From contig NZ_LRFG02000008.1 in assembly GCF_001641755.2 (NCBI RefSeq), forward strand, positions 29,793-93,792: a stretch of DNA of 64,000 bases. The letters run 5' to 3'. Shown here piece after piece: positions 8,959 through 17,357 of this stretch. The number at the start of each line of letters is the position of its first letter. Within the stretch, counting starts at the first letter, position 1. The DNA comes from Microbulbifer flavimaris (GTDB lineage: Bacteria > Pseudomonadota > Gammaproteobacteria > Pseudomonadales > Cellvibrionaceae). The position numbers were made by a program, and so were the translations under genes. Below the pieces are notes generated by a model that had not been told where the DNA came from, did not search any database, and worked only from the letters and a program-made list of their open reading frames with translations.

Positions 8959-9192
8959 ATGAAACCAGATCACACTCTCGATGCCCGCGGCCTGCTGTGC
9001 CCGGAACCCGTTATGATGCTACACGCCGCGGTGCGTAAAGTCGCTCCCGGTGAGGTATTGCAGATGTTGGCGACAGACCCTTCCACGCAGCGGGACGTAC
9101 CCAAATTCTGCCAGTTTCTCGGTCACGAGCTGGTGGAACACCGGGAAGAGGAAAACGAGTTCGTATACTGGATCAGGAGAGGCGAGGCCTAG
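8959..9192 (+). CDS. tusA: Sulfur carrier protein TusA
   Basis: A 77-residue TusA/SirA-family sulfurtransferase. The hallmark [15 protein letters not shown] contains the persulfide-bearing Cys in the CPxP motif. TusA passes sulfur from IscS to the TusBCD-E relay for 2-thiouridine at tRNA position 34, the same nucleotide that MnmC (2446-4440) finishes. The ATG at 8959 is preferred over an upstream TTG at 8941 because it gives the usual N-terminus. A perfect GC-rich palindrome follows the stop. Confidence 0.94.
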   Translation: MKPDHTLDARGLLCPEPVMMLHAAVRKVAPGEVLQMLATDPSTQRDVPKFCQFLGHELVEHREEENEFVYWIRRGEA

Positions 9193-9196
9193 AGCG

Positions 9197-9216
9197 GGCG
9201 GGGGCATGCCCCCGCC
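9197..9216. terminator. GC-rich palindrome between convergent genes
   Basis: A perfect 20-base palindrome (GGCGGGGGCA and its complement) lies five bases after tusA and faces the end of the minus-strand gene at 9249. It has no immediate T-run, only CTTTTT about 18 bases later, so it may be a weak or bidirectional terminator. Confidence 0.5.
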
Positions 9217-9248
9217 GTGTGCGCATGGTGTGGTCTTTTTACTCGGAG

Positions 9249-9935
9249 TCAGGGCGCAGTGACAAGCGCGGCGATGGCGGCCAGCGCCTCCGGATCCTCC
9301 GATTTGATCTTGTTGGCAATATGGTGCTGGAAGAAATAGCGGAACTCCCGCGCTTCCTGGGCCGGGTAAAGGCACAGGTCACCCGGTAGCACCGGCGTGG
9401 TCTCGACGTGGTCGTGGTCGATCAGCATGCCGTGTATCTCCCCGCTGGCATAAAGCCGCCAGCTCACCACCTCGGTGAGGGTCAGGTTTTCCCGGCTGTC
9501 ATCCATAAACACCGCATGGGTGCCGATGGTATCCGGAATCTCCTGCAACACCTCTTCGGCCTTGCTGCTTTCGTATTCGAAGTATTCCGCCGCAGTCTCC
9601 AGCTCGACGATCTTGTGGATAGGGGGTTCTTGGAATATCTCTTCGATGCCCGGGTCGTAGTACCCCTCAAAGCGCCCGTCGAGGGGATCCTTGATCTCAG
9701 GGCAGGGGACGATGGAGTTGAGCCAGGGGACGAGTCCTACAATCTCGCCATTGGCTCGCAGGCCCCAGCACAATATCTTGAGGCTGTAGAGGTCGGATCC
9801 ACTGGAGCTGTTGGAGTAGAGCATTTCCAAGCCATCTAGCTCCGGCGACAGGCGGATAAAGCGTCTGCTCGCTGAAGTTTCGATCGGCTCGCCGGTGAAG
9901 AGGTCAACCACATTGCTGTAGCGGTGGTCGGTCAT
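9249..9935 (-). CDS. Hypothetical protein
   Basis: A 228-residue acidic, soluble protein without signal peptide or membrane segment. The start is unusually clear: ATG at 9933-9935 with a perfect AGGAGGT seven bases upstream. It begins MTDHRYSNVVDLFTGEPIE. Visible features are two paired segments, LKILCWGLRANGEIVGLVPW and VVSWRLYASGEIHGML, which resemble one another (W-x-L-x-A-x-GEI) and suggest an internal duplication. I do not recognise the family. It is convergent with tusA and divergent from epmC. Confidence 0.75.
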   Translation of the reverse strand: MTDHRYSNVVDLFTGEPIETSASRRFIRLSPELDGLEMLYSNSSSGSDLYSLKILCWGLRANGEIVGLVPWLNSIVPCPEIKDPLDGRFEGYYDPGIEEIFQEPPIHKIVELETAAEYFEYESSKAEEVLQEIPDTIGTHAVFMDDSRENLTLTEVVSWRLYASGEIHGMLIDHDHVETTPVLPGDLCLYPAQEAREFRYFFQHHIANKIKSEDPEALAAIAALVTAP

Positions 9936-10129
9936 GGAGCACCTCCTTGCAGGGCCGGTTGTGGTGCAGGAGGGCGTTGTACTGCTTATTCCCCCCTGGG
10001 GAACCCGGTTGCAGGGCAGGGCCCCTTTTCCGGCGTCCCTGTCCCTAAAGGTATATGTTGCCCCCCTGAAATACAATACGGGATTTCGCTGTCGCCGCAG
10101 GCCAAACCTTTGGCTGCTGTGGCGTGGGC

Positions 10130-10157
10130 TTGCACTCCCGGGGGCCGTTGTTATAGT
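10130..10157 (+). promoter_or_regulatory. Candidate sigma-70 promoter for epmC
   Basis: TTGCAC, 16 bases, then TATAGT. A start near 10164 fits a TTG initiation codon for epmC at 10207 and argues against the long upstream extension of that frame. Confidence 0.55.
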
Positions 10158-10206
10158 TCGCGCCTTCCCCTCGACTGACAGTACCGACCAGAGCCCGGAG
10201 CTTCCC

Positions 10207-10788
10207 TTGCAAAGCCTGTCCAGTGCAGCCGAACCAGCCACCGCAGCAGAGGTCGCGGCCCGTATCAGCGCCGTGTTTGATCGCTGCTTCGCGGATAGCC
10301 GGGGCCTGAATACACGGCTCTGCGGCGGGCACCCGGAACCCTTCTACCGGCCTGCGGGCGGTGACTGCCCGTTTCATCGGGTCGAATTCACCCTGGATTA
10401 CCCTGCCAGCGCCCTGCACGAGGCCGCACACTGGTGCGTGGCCGGTGCCGCGCGGCGTCAGCAGCCGGACTACGGATACTGGTACGCGCCGGATGGTCGC
10501 AGCGAGGAGCAGCAGCGATTGTTCGAGCAGGTGGAGGTGAAGCCCCAGGCGCTCGAGTGGATCTTCTCGCGGGCCTGTGGCCTCAGGTTCCGGGTCAGCG
10601 CGGACAATCTGGCGCTGGGCCTGGGGCCGAGCGATGACTTCAAGGCCGCCATCTTCGAGCAGGTGCTGACCTATTGCCGACAGGGTCTGTCCGAGCGTCC
10701 GCGGCAGTTTGCTGTTGCCCTGGCAGTGGAGTTCGGGCGGCCGCAGCCGTTCTGTGAATTACAGTATCGGCTGGCAGACCTGACATGA
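10207..10788 (+). CDS. epmC: Elongation factor P hydroxylase EpmC
   Basis: A 193-residue protein matching EpmC, which hydroxylates the beta-lysylated lysine of elongation factor P. The conserved stretch ALHEAAHWCVAGAARR holds the metal-binding His residues, followed by DYGYWYAPDGR and VEVKPQALEWIFSRA. The frame is open far upstream, but the promoter at 10130-10157 and a GGAG site six bases before the TTG at 10207 favour a TTG start; that N-terminus also matches E. coli EpmC in length. It overlaps the next gene by four bases. Confidence 0.9.
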   Translation: MQSLSSAAEPATAAEVAARISAVFDRCFADSRGLNTRLCGGHPEPFYRPAGGDCPFHRVEFTLDYPASALHEAAHWCVAGAARRQQPDYGYWYAPDGRSEEQQRLFEQVEVKPQALEWIFSRACGLRFRVSADNLALGLGPSDDFKAAIFEQVLTYCRQGLSERPRQFAVALAVEFGRPQPFCELQYRLADLT

Positions 10789-11720
10789 GCGGAGTGGCGC
10801 CAGCAGTACACAGTGAAAGGCCCGTGCTCCTGGTGGACGCGTCGGTCTATATCTTCCGTTACTACTTCGCCCTGCCGCCCAATTGGGAGAGTCGCAGTGG
10901 GTATCCCACCGAGGCTGTGTACGGGTTTACCAACTTCCTGTTAGACCTGCTGCAGCGGCGCCCATCCCATATTGCCTGTGCGTTTGACGAGTCCCTGGGC
11001 AGTTGCTTTCGCAACGAACTCTACCCGGATTACAAGTGCAGCCGCGCACTCCCCGACGAAGCCCTGGCGTTCCAGCTGGCCGCCTGCCGGACTATGGCCG
11101 AGGCGCTGGGCATTGCCAGTTTTGCCAGCGAGCGTTTCGAGGCAGACGACATCCTGGCAACCCTGACCCGCCTCCTGCGGGAGTCTGCGCCGGTGATTAT
11201 CAGTCGCGACAAGGATCTTGGGCAGCTTCTCGACAGGGGGGCGGCTTCGCTGTGGGATTTCGCCGCCGATCGCCATACCGACCGCGACGGTGTGCGTGCG
11301 CGTTTCGGCGTGGCGCCCCGCCAGATTGCGGATTTCCTGGCCCTGGTCGGCGACAGCAGCGATGACATTCCCGGGGTGCCCGGCGTCGGGCCCAAGACCG
11401 CCGCAGCCCTCCTGCAGCATTTTGATTCCGTAGAGGCCCTGCTGGCGGACCCGGGCGCTGTAGCCGGGCTCGCGGTTCGCGGAGCCAGGGGGCTCTCCAG
11501 CAAGATCGAACAGTATGCGGAGCAGATCATGCTGGCAAAGCGGCTGGCCACCCTCGACGAGGCTGTTCCGCTTGATGTAGAGCCTGGTGACTTGCGATGG
11601 AGCAGCAAGGAGCCGGAGCTGGCCCAGGCGCTGGCGGACGAATTCGGCATCGGTGGGCTCAAGTCTAAAATCGAACGGGTATTGATGATGCAGGCCACAG
11701 AGCCGGCGGAGGACGCGTGA
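10785..11720 (+). CDS. 5'-3' exonuclease/flap endonuclease, Xni-like
   Basis: A 311-residue protein of the Pol I 5'-nuclease family, longer than E. coli Xni (about 250 residues). Metal-binding positions are visible: VLLVDASVYIFR, CAFDESLGSCFRNELYPDYK, FEADDILATL, VIISRDKDLGQLL and the helix-hairpin-helix region LVGDSSDDIPGVPGVGPKTAA. Such enzymes cut 5' flaps and gapped or nicked DNA. It overlaps epmC by four bases (ATGA) and pdxB by four, so the genes are translationally coupled. Confidence 0.92.
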   Translation: MSGVAPAVHSERPVLLVDASVYIFRYYFALPPNWESRSGYPTEAVYGFTNFLLDLLQRRPSHIACAFDESLGSCFRNELYPDYKCSRALPDEALAFQLAACRTMAEALGIASFASERFEADDILATLTRLLRESAPVIISRDKDLGQLLDRGAASLWDFAADRHTDRDGVRARFGVAPRQIADFLALVGDSSDDIPGVPGVGPKTAAALLQHFDSVEALLADPGAVAGLAVRGARGLSSKIEQYAEQIMLAKRLATLDEAVPLDVEPGDLRWSSKEPELAQALADEFGIGGLKSKIERVLMMQATEPAEDA

Positions 11721-12898
11721 GAGAAGGAAAGGTCAGGATTGTCGCCGACGAGAATATTCCGGCGGTGGAGCAATATTTCGGCGATCTGGGCAGCATCCAG
11801 CGCTTGCCGGGGCGCACCATGACCCGCGAGCAACTGCTGGACGCCGACGTCTTGTTGGTGCGCTCCGTTACCCCGGTCGATCGGGAGTTACTGGAAGGTA
11901 CCCCGGTGGCCTTTGTGGGCAGTTGCACCATCGGTACCGATCATCTGGATACCACCTGGCTGGACCGGCAGGGAATCCCCTGGAGTGCCGCGCCGGGCTG
12001 TAATGCCAATTCCGTGGTCGAATATGTTTTCTGTGCCCTGGCGGCCCTCGGGAGGGACTGGCGTGGGCAGCGATTCGGAATCGTTGGCTGCGGCAATGTT
12101 GGCGGTCTTTTGCAGCGGCGGCTGCACGGTCTCGGCATCGAATGCCGGGTCTATGATCCCTGGCTGCAGGGCAATGCGGATCTTGCCACGCTTGATGAAG
12201 TCATGGCCCAGGATGTGGTCTGCCTGCACGCACCACTGGTAAAGGATGGCCCCCACCCCAGCCTGCACATGGTCGACGCCGAGCATCTTGCGGCAATGAA
12301 AGAGGGTGCAGTCCTGATCAGCGCCGGTCGCGGGGCTGTGGTGGATAACAGCACGTTGCTTGCACTGCTCGAACGGGGCAAGCCGCTCACCACTGTACTG
12401 GATGTCTGGGAGAATGAACCGGAAATCAATACGGCGCTGCTGGCAAAGGTGGATATCGGCACCCCGCATATTGCCGGTTACAGCCATGACGGCAAGCTCG
12501 CCGGCACACGCATGGTGCGTGAGGCGCTCTCCAGCGCACTGGGGTTGCCGACCATCTCAGAGGATGCAGAGGTGAAAGGAGAGATACGGGAAGAGTTGGG
12601 GAGAGAGTTTGGGGCCGAGACGCAGTTGCGCACCCTGGCTCCGTCCAGGGCCGGCAAAGATTTGAAGAGCGACTTTGACCTGATGGCGGACCTGTTACTG
12701 CAGATGTACGATCCGCGGGCCGATGATCGCCGCCTGCGGGCTGCAGCAAATGCGCAATTGCCCCTGGCACAGGGGTTCGACCGGTTGCGCCGGGAATATC
12801 CGCGCCGGCTGGAGTTCTCCCACTATCGCGCCGGAGCAGCGGGTCTTGATACTGAATCATGCCGACAACTGGAAATACTGGGGCTCAAGTGGAACTGA
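11717..12898 (+). CDS. pdxB: 4-phosphoerythronate dehydrogenase PdxB
   Basis: A 393-residue NAD-dependent 2-hydroxyacid dehydrogenase, second enzyme of the DXP-dependent pyridoxal phosphate pathway. Hallmarks are IVADENIPAVEQYF at the N-terminus, GSCTIGTDHLDT, the Rossmann motif FGIVGCGNVGGLL at about residue 120, the catalytic Arg in ISAGRGAVVDN, Glu in VWENEPEI, and HIAGYSHDGK with the catalytic His. A C-terminal PdxB dimerisation domain follows. It starts with GTG inside the exonuclease stop region. Confidence 0.97.
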   Translation: MREGKVRIVADENIPAVEQYFGDLGSIQRLPGRTMTREQLLDADVLLVRSVTPVDRELLEGTPVAFVGSCTIGTDHLDTTWLDRQGIPWSAAPGCNANSVVEYVFCALAALGRDWRGQRFGIVGCGNVGGLLQRRLHGLGIECRVYDPWLQGNADLATLDEVMAQDVVCLHAPLVKDGPHPSLHMVDAEHLAAMKEGAVLISAGRGAVVDNSTLLALLERGKPLTTVLDVWENEPEINTALLAKVDIGTPHIAGYSHDGKLAGTRMVREALSSALGLPTISEDAEVKGEIREELGREFGAETQLRTLAPSRAGKDLKSDFDLMADLLLQMYDPRADDRRLRAAANAQLPLAQGFDRLRREYPRRLEFSHYRAGAAGLDTESCRQLEILGLKWN

Positions 12899-14025
12899 AG
12901 AAACTCGGTCTGGTGATCAATCCCTGGGCCGGTATTGGTGGCCCGGCCGGGCTCAAGGGCAGCGACGGGGCGGAAACCGTGCGCAAGGCGCTGGAAGCGG
13001 GTGTAGAGCCGCGTGCACAACAGCGTGCTGCCACTGCGCTTGAGGCCCTGCACGAATTCCGGGACCAGGTAGAGATCCTCTGCTTTGCCGGCAACATGGG
13101 CGAGGACACCGCCCGCGCCGCTGGATTCAGCGTTGATGTCATCGGTGCCGCAGCGGCTGATCCATCGACACCAGAGGACAGTGAGCGCGCGGCCCGTGAG
13201 ATCCGCTCTGCCGGTGCCGACCTGATCGTGTTTGTCGGCGGTGACGGTACTGCCCGCAACATGGTCAATGCCCTCGGGGCGGACTTCCCGGTACTCGGCA
13301 TCCCCGCCGGGGTGAAAATGCATTCCGCGTGTTTCGCCATCTCCCCCAGGGCAGCCGGGGAGGTACTGCGGCGCTTGCTCGCGGCCGAGCTGGTGGACCT
13401 GCGCGAGCATGAGGTGCGGGATATCGACGAGAAGTCCTTCCGTGAAGGGCGGGTGAGTACCCGCTACTACGGGGAACTGTTGGTGCCGGAAGAAGGTCAC
13501 TTTGTGCAGGCGGTGAAAAATGCCGGCCGCGAGGTGGAAGAACTGGCGGTGGCGGATATCGCCGCGGAAGTGGTGGAAGACATCGAGCCGGAAACCCTCT
13601 ATGTGGTTGGGCCCGGTTCTACCACCCTGGCGGTGCTGAACGAATTGGGATGCGAGGGCACCCTGCTGGGGGTGGACCTGCTGCTGGATGGCAAGCTTCT
13701 GGCAAAGGATGTCAGCGCCCGTGAAATCGAGGCGGAACTGGCGGACCACCAGGGTCCGGCCAAGATCATTCTCACTGCCATCGGCGGTCAGGGGCATCTG
13801 ATCGGACGCGGCAACCAGCAGTTTTCACCGGCGGTGCTGCGCGCAGTGGGGCGTGACAACCTGATCGTGGTGGCCACCAAGACCAAGGTGACCGAGCTCG
13901 GGGGAAGGCCGCTGCTGGTTGATAGCGGTGATGCGGAACTGGACCGGGACTGGAGCGGCTTTATCCCAGTGATCACCGGTTATCGCGATGCCATCCTGTA
14001 CCCGTTGAGTAACGGGGATTTATAA
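12859..14025 (+). CDS. ATP-NAD kinase family protein
   Basis: A 388-residue member of the long ATP-NAD kinase branch (COG3199). It has LGLVINPWAGIGG at the N-terminus, the catalytic motif VFVGGDGTARNMVNAL, and GIPAGVKMHSACFAI. NAD kinases phosphorylate NAD to NADP; this branch is less well characterised. The ATG at 12859 overlaps pdxB by 40 bases; a GTG at 12889 is an alternative that would overlap by only ten. It belongs to the epmC-pdxB transcription unit. Confidence 0.88.
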   Translation: MPTTGNTGAQVELKKLGLVINPWAGIGGPAGLKGSDGAETVRKALEAGVEPRAQQRAATALEALHEFRDQVEILCFAGNMGEDTARAAGFSVDVIGAAAADPSTPEDSERAAREIRSAGADLIVFVGGDGTARNMVNALGADFPVLGIPAGVKMHSACFAISPRAAGEVLRRLLAAELVDLREHEVRDIDEKSFREGRVSTRYYGELLVPEEGHFVQAVKNAGREVEELAVADIAAEVVEDIEPETLYVVGPGSTTLAVLNELGCEGTLLGVDLLLDGKLLAKDVSAREIEAELADHQGPAKIILTAIGGQGHLIGRGNQQFSPAVLRAVGRDNLIVVATKTKVTELGGRPLLVDSGDAELDRDWSGFIPVITGYRDAILYPLSNGDL

Positions 14026-14047
14026 GAATTTGCAGTTGGAAGTATTC

Positions 14048-14977
14048 ATGAGCTGGAAAGCCCTGCTGGAACTGATCGAGAAAAAGCTGGAAGAGGGCGG
14101 CACTGATAGCCGCCGTTTTTTTCATGGCCGCGGCCGTTGCTACGAGGGCCTGGAGCAGGTTTGTGTAGACAGCTTCTACCCGGCAATCCTGGTCACTTTC
14201 TTTGAGCCCCACGAGGGAGAGGATGAACTCTGCCAGAGGCTCTGGGAGATGGCAGAGCCCTACGGTTACACGGGCGTGGCGGCGCAACGTCGCTACCTGC
14301 AGGGCGCGCCGGTGGAGTGGCCGGCGGGCAAGCCGGTGGCGGCCCCGCTGGCACGGCGCGGAGCGCTGAAATTCCCGCTGACTTTTGCCCGGCAGAATGT
14401 CGGTTTCTTCCTGGATATTGAGCCCGGTCGCCGCTGGCTGGAAGAGCAGGTGCACGCCCGAATCAATGCGGGAGAGTCCCTGAAAGTGCTCAACCTGTTT
14501 GCATTTACCTGCGCCTTCTCCGTGGTTGCGCGAGCCGCCGGCGAGCTGGAAGTGGTGAATATCGATGTTAACCGCGGGGTGCTGAACCGCGGTCGGGAAA
14601 ATCACCTCTCCAACAATCTGCCTCTCAAGGGCATCAAGTTTCTGCAGCTCGATGCGTTGCGGGAATTCAACCGCTTCGACCGTCGCGGCCCCTTTCAGCT
14701 GGCGATCGTGGATCCGCCCACGCGTCAGAAGGGCCGCTTTGATGTGAGTGAGAACTACGAGAAATTACTGCAGCTGCTGCCGGCCTGCCTGGCCCCCGGG
14801 GCTGATCTGTTGATGGTGCTCAACTCACCGGGCCACAGCGAAGCGCATTTCCGCGAAGTGATCGAGAGCGCCGACAGCCGTTACCGGGTAATCGAGCGCT
14901 TGCCACAGAACACGGATTTCCCGGATCGGGACCCGGATGCGGCATTGAAAATGCTGCATGTGCGCTTTGAGGGCTAA
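14048..14977 (+). CDS. Class I SAM-dependent rRNA methyltransferase, RlmI/RlmK-like
   Basis: A 309-residue methyltransferase resembling the C-terminal catalytic part of RlmI/RlmK. The SAM motif is KVLNLFAFTCAFSVVARAAG, followed by VVNIDVNRGVLNRGRENH and the catalytic-site segment AIVDPPTRQKGRFDV. It lacks the Cys of m5C enzymes, so exocyclic or base methylation of 23S rRNA is an inference. The ATG at 14048 is preferred to a TTG at 14030. It follows the NAD kinase by 22 bases and is the last gene of the run. Confidence 0.85.
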   Translation: MSWKALLELIEKKLEEGGTDSRRFFHGRGRCYEGLEQVCVDSFYPAILVTFFEPHEGEDELCQRLWEMAEPYGYTGVAAQRRYLQGAPVEWPAGKPVAAPLARRGALKFPLTFARQNVGFFLDIEPGRRWLEEQVHARINAGESLKVLNLFAFTCAFSVVARAAGELEVVNIDVNRGVLNRGRENHLSNNLPLKGIKFLQLDALREFNRFDRRGPFQLAIVDPPTRQKGRFDVSENYEKLLQLLPACLAPGADLLMVLNSPGHSEAHFREVIESADSRYRVIERLPQNTDFPDRDPDAALKMLHVRFEG

Positions 14978-15077
14978 CTGCTGGCTGGTGCTAGTCTCTG
15001 AGGCTGGAAAAACTGCTGTGGCGTGCCGGACGCGAGCCCGCTGGCGCGACACGCCGTAAAACCATCCCTGTAGGCTT

Positions 15078-15101
15078 GTCGGTGAGATCCCTCTCACCGA
15101 C
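15078..15101. other. Inverted repeat in an intergenic gap
   Basis: A 9-bp perfect stem (GTCGGTGAG with its complement) and 6-base loop lie between the methyltransferase gene and the convergent gene ending at 15188. No T-run follows. It could help terminate either transcript. The rest of this 210-base gap shows nothing. Confidence 0.35.
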
Positions 15102-15187
15102 CGTCCCGCAAGGGGATTCCCGTTCCCGATGCTTCTCGTCGAGTGATGAGGGTTCTACCCAAGATTGTGGCGCTGCGCGAAAGGGGG

Positions 15188-15607
15188 TCAGGTGGCCAGC
15201 GCTGGTTGTCGCTCAACGCGGCCATGCTTCATCAGTTCGACCATCAATGCTTCCAGCTGTGGCGAAGAGCCATTTCTGACCGCGTCGTTGAGGCGGCGCG
15301 CATTGCTGATTCCCTCGCTGTCCCGGCTCACCAGCAGCAGAAAACTGTGGTGGGTGAGGGCGGCTTCTTCGATGGCCTCCTGGCGCACCAGCTGGGAAAA
15401 GTGGATGTAGCCCGCCTGCCGGAGCCAGGTCATGGCGCCGAGGCAGGCCAGGTGCCGGGGGGAGTGCAGGCCGAACTCGTCTGGCGTGTCCGGCCCGGCG
15501 ATGTCTTCAACGTATACCGTGGTGGGTGCCGGGAAGGTGCCGAACAGGGCCAACAGGATACGCCCGGCATCGCGGTAGAAGTCGTGTATATGCAAATCGT
15601 CCAGCAT
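15188..15607 (-). CDS. Hypothetical protein
   Basis: A 139-residue soluble protein beginning MLDDLHIHDFYRDAGRILLA. The middle (HLACLGAMTWLRQAGYIHFSQLV) and the following EEAALTHHSFLLL look like a winged-helix-style helical domain, but I cannot name a family. It ends 14 bases before alaA on the same strand and is probably downstream in the same transcript order (alaA first). Confidence 0.7.
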   Translation of the reverse strand: MLDDLHIHDFYRDAGRILLALFGTFPAPTTVYVEDIAGPDTPDEFGLHSPRHLACLGAMTWLRQAGYIHFSQLVRQEAIEEAALTHHSFLLLVSRDSEGISNARRLNDAVRNGSSPQLEALMVELMKHGRVERQPALAT

Positions 15608-15621
15608 AGTGTTACATCGGT

Positions 15622-16836
15622 TCAGGCTGAGTAGCGTTCGAGAAAGGCGCCCAGTCGCTCGATCGAGTGGGACAGGTCGTCGGCACGGGGCAGAAAGACG
15701 ATGCGCAGGTGGTCGGGCGCATCCCAGTGGAAGGCGGTTCCCTGTACCAGCAGGATTTTTTCCTCGCGCAGAAAATCCAGCACCAGTTGTTCATCGCTCT
15801 GGATCTTGTGCTGGTCCAGGTGCAGGCGTGGGAACAGGTAGATGGCGCCCTCCGGTTTGACGCAGCTCACCCCGGGGATTTCGTTCAGCATGCGATAGGC
15901 CAGATCTCGCTGCTGGCGCAGCCGGCCACCGGGCAACACCAGGTCATTGATGCTCTGGTAGCCGCCGAGGGCGGTCTGTACCGCGAACATCGCGGGTACA
16001 TTGCCGCAGAGGCGCATGGAGGAAAGAATGTCCATTCCCTCGATAAAGCCTGTTGCCCGTTGCTTGGCGCCGCTGACCACCATCCAGCCGGAGCGGAAAC
16101 CCGCCAGGCGATAGGACTTGGACAGGCCATTGAAACTCAGGCAGAGCACGTCCTCCGCCAGGCGGCCCATGGGGATGAACTCGGCATCGTCGTACAGGAT
16201 CTTGCTGTAAATCTCGTCGGCAAAGATCACCAGGTTGTTGACCCGCGCCAGTTCCACGATCTGCTCCAGCAATTCGCGGGGATACACGGCGCCGGTGGGG
16301 TTGTTCGGGTTGATGACCACGATACCGCGGGTACGGGGGGTGATCTTCGACTTGATATCGTCGATATCCGGCAGCCAGCCCGCCTGCTCGTCACAGCGGT
16401 AGAGCACCGGGTTGGCCCCGGTAAGATTGGTGGCGGCCATCCACAGCGGGTAGTTGGGCATCGGCAGCAGCAGCTCATCGCCGGTGTTGAGCAGTGCCTG
16501 GGTGGCCATGGAAATCAGCTCGGAAACACCATTACCCAGATAGATATCGTCTATATCCACCCCTTCAATGCCGAGGGTCTGGCATTCCTGCATAATGGCT
16601 TTGCGTGCCGCAAACAGGCCCTTGGACTCGACATAACCCTGCGCCTCGGCCAGATTGTGAATAACGTCCTGAATGATTTCATCGGGCGCATTGAATCCGA
16701 ACGGAGCCGGGTTGCCGATATTGAGCTTGAGGATACGATGGCCTTCCTCCTCCATACGGGAGGCCTGCTCCATCACCGGGCCGCGTATTTCATAGCAGAC
16801 GCCGTGAAGCTTTTCTGACTTGTGAATGTCCTTCAT
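15622..16836 (-). CDS. alaA: Alanine transaminase AlaA
   Basis: A 404-residue PLP-dependent fold-type I aminotransferase closely resembling E. coli AlaA, the main glutamate-pyruvate transaminase. Motifs are KLNIGNPAPFGFNAPDEI, VINPNNPTGAVYP with the Asn contacting PLP, IFADEIYSKILYDD, and FNGLSKSYRLAGFRSGWMV with the Schiff-base Lys. It is divergent from msrB across an 83-base gap, which must hold both promoters. Confidence 0.95.
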   Translation of the reverse strand: MKDIHKSEKLHGVCYEIRGPVMEQASRMEEEGHRILKLNIGNPAPFGFNAPDEIIQDVIHNLAEAQGYVESKGLFAARKAIMQECQTLGIEGVDIDDIYLGNGVSELISMATQALLNTGDELLLPMPNYPLWMAATNLTGANPVLYRCDEQAGWLPDIDDIKSKITPRTRGIVVINPNNPTGAVYPRELLEQIVELARVNNLVIFADEIYSKILYDDAEFIPMGRLAEDVLCLSFNGLSKSYRLAGFRSGWMVVSGAKQRATGFIEGMDILSSMRLCGNVPAMFAVQTALGGYQSINDLVLPGGRLRQQRDLAYRMLNEIPGVSCVKPEGAIYLFPRLHLDQHKIQSDEQLVLDFLREEKILLVQGTAFHWDAPDHLRIVFLPRADDLSHSIERLGAFLERYSA

Positions 16837-16919
16837 GGTATGGCGGTAACCCTCGGAGGCTTTAACTGCGGAAAAGGCCGAAGGTGGCTCCTACAGCATA
16901 GCGATTTTGAGGATGGAGT

Positions 16920-17357
16920 ATGTCAAAAGAGAAAGACGATAACTACTGGCGCGACAAGCTGACCCCGGAAGAATTTCACGTTTGCCGCGAGGCGGGTACC
17001 GAGCGGCCCTTCAGTGGCGAGTACTGGGATTGCTTTGAAGATGGCACTTATCGCTGCCGCTGTTGTGGTGAACCCCTGTTTCACTCCGACTCAAAGTTTG
17101 ACGCCGGCTGCGGCTGGCCCAGTTTTGACACAGAGGTAGCTGCCGGGGTGGTAGCGGAGAGGCCGGATAACAGTCTCGGGATGCAGCGAATTGAGATACT
17201 CTGTGCCAAATGTAATAGTCACCTTGGCCATGTGTTTCCAGATGGCCCCACGGAAACCGGTTTGCGCTACTGCGTCAATTCGCTGTCGGTGAAACTGGAT
17301 CAGGACGAGAGCGCCAGCCAGAGCGGCGACGAGAGCATCAAGAAGGAAGAGGAATAA
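16920..17357 (+). CDS. msrB: Peptide-methionine (R)-S-oxide reductase MsrB
   Basis: A 145-residue MsrB, repairing methionine-R-sulfoxide in proteins. Both zinc CxxC pairs are present (CRCCGEPLF and CAKCNSHLGHVF), along with the substrate site CGWPSF and the catalytic Cys in GLRYCVNSLSVKL. No signal peptide is seen, so it is cytoplasmic. The acidic C-terminal tail after residue 130 is a common extension. Its stop overlaps the first base of the next gene. Confidence 0.96.
   Translation: MSKEKDDNYWRDKLTPEEFHVCREAGTERPFSGEYWDCFEDGTYRCRCCGEPLFHSDSKFDAGCGWPSFDTEVAAGVVAERPDNSLGMQRIEILCAKCNSHLGHVFPDGPTETGLRYCVNSLSVKLDQDESASQSGDESIKKEEE

Noticed and set aside
15667..16818. Long open frame antisense to alaA
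   Set aside because: A codon-bias shadow; alaA on the other strand is complete and well conserved.
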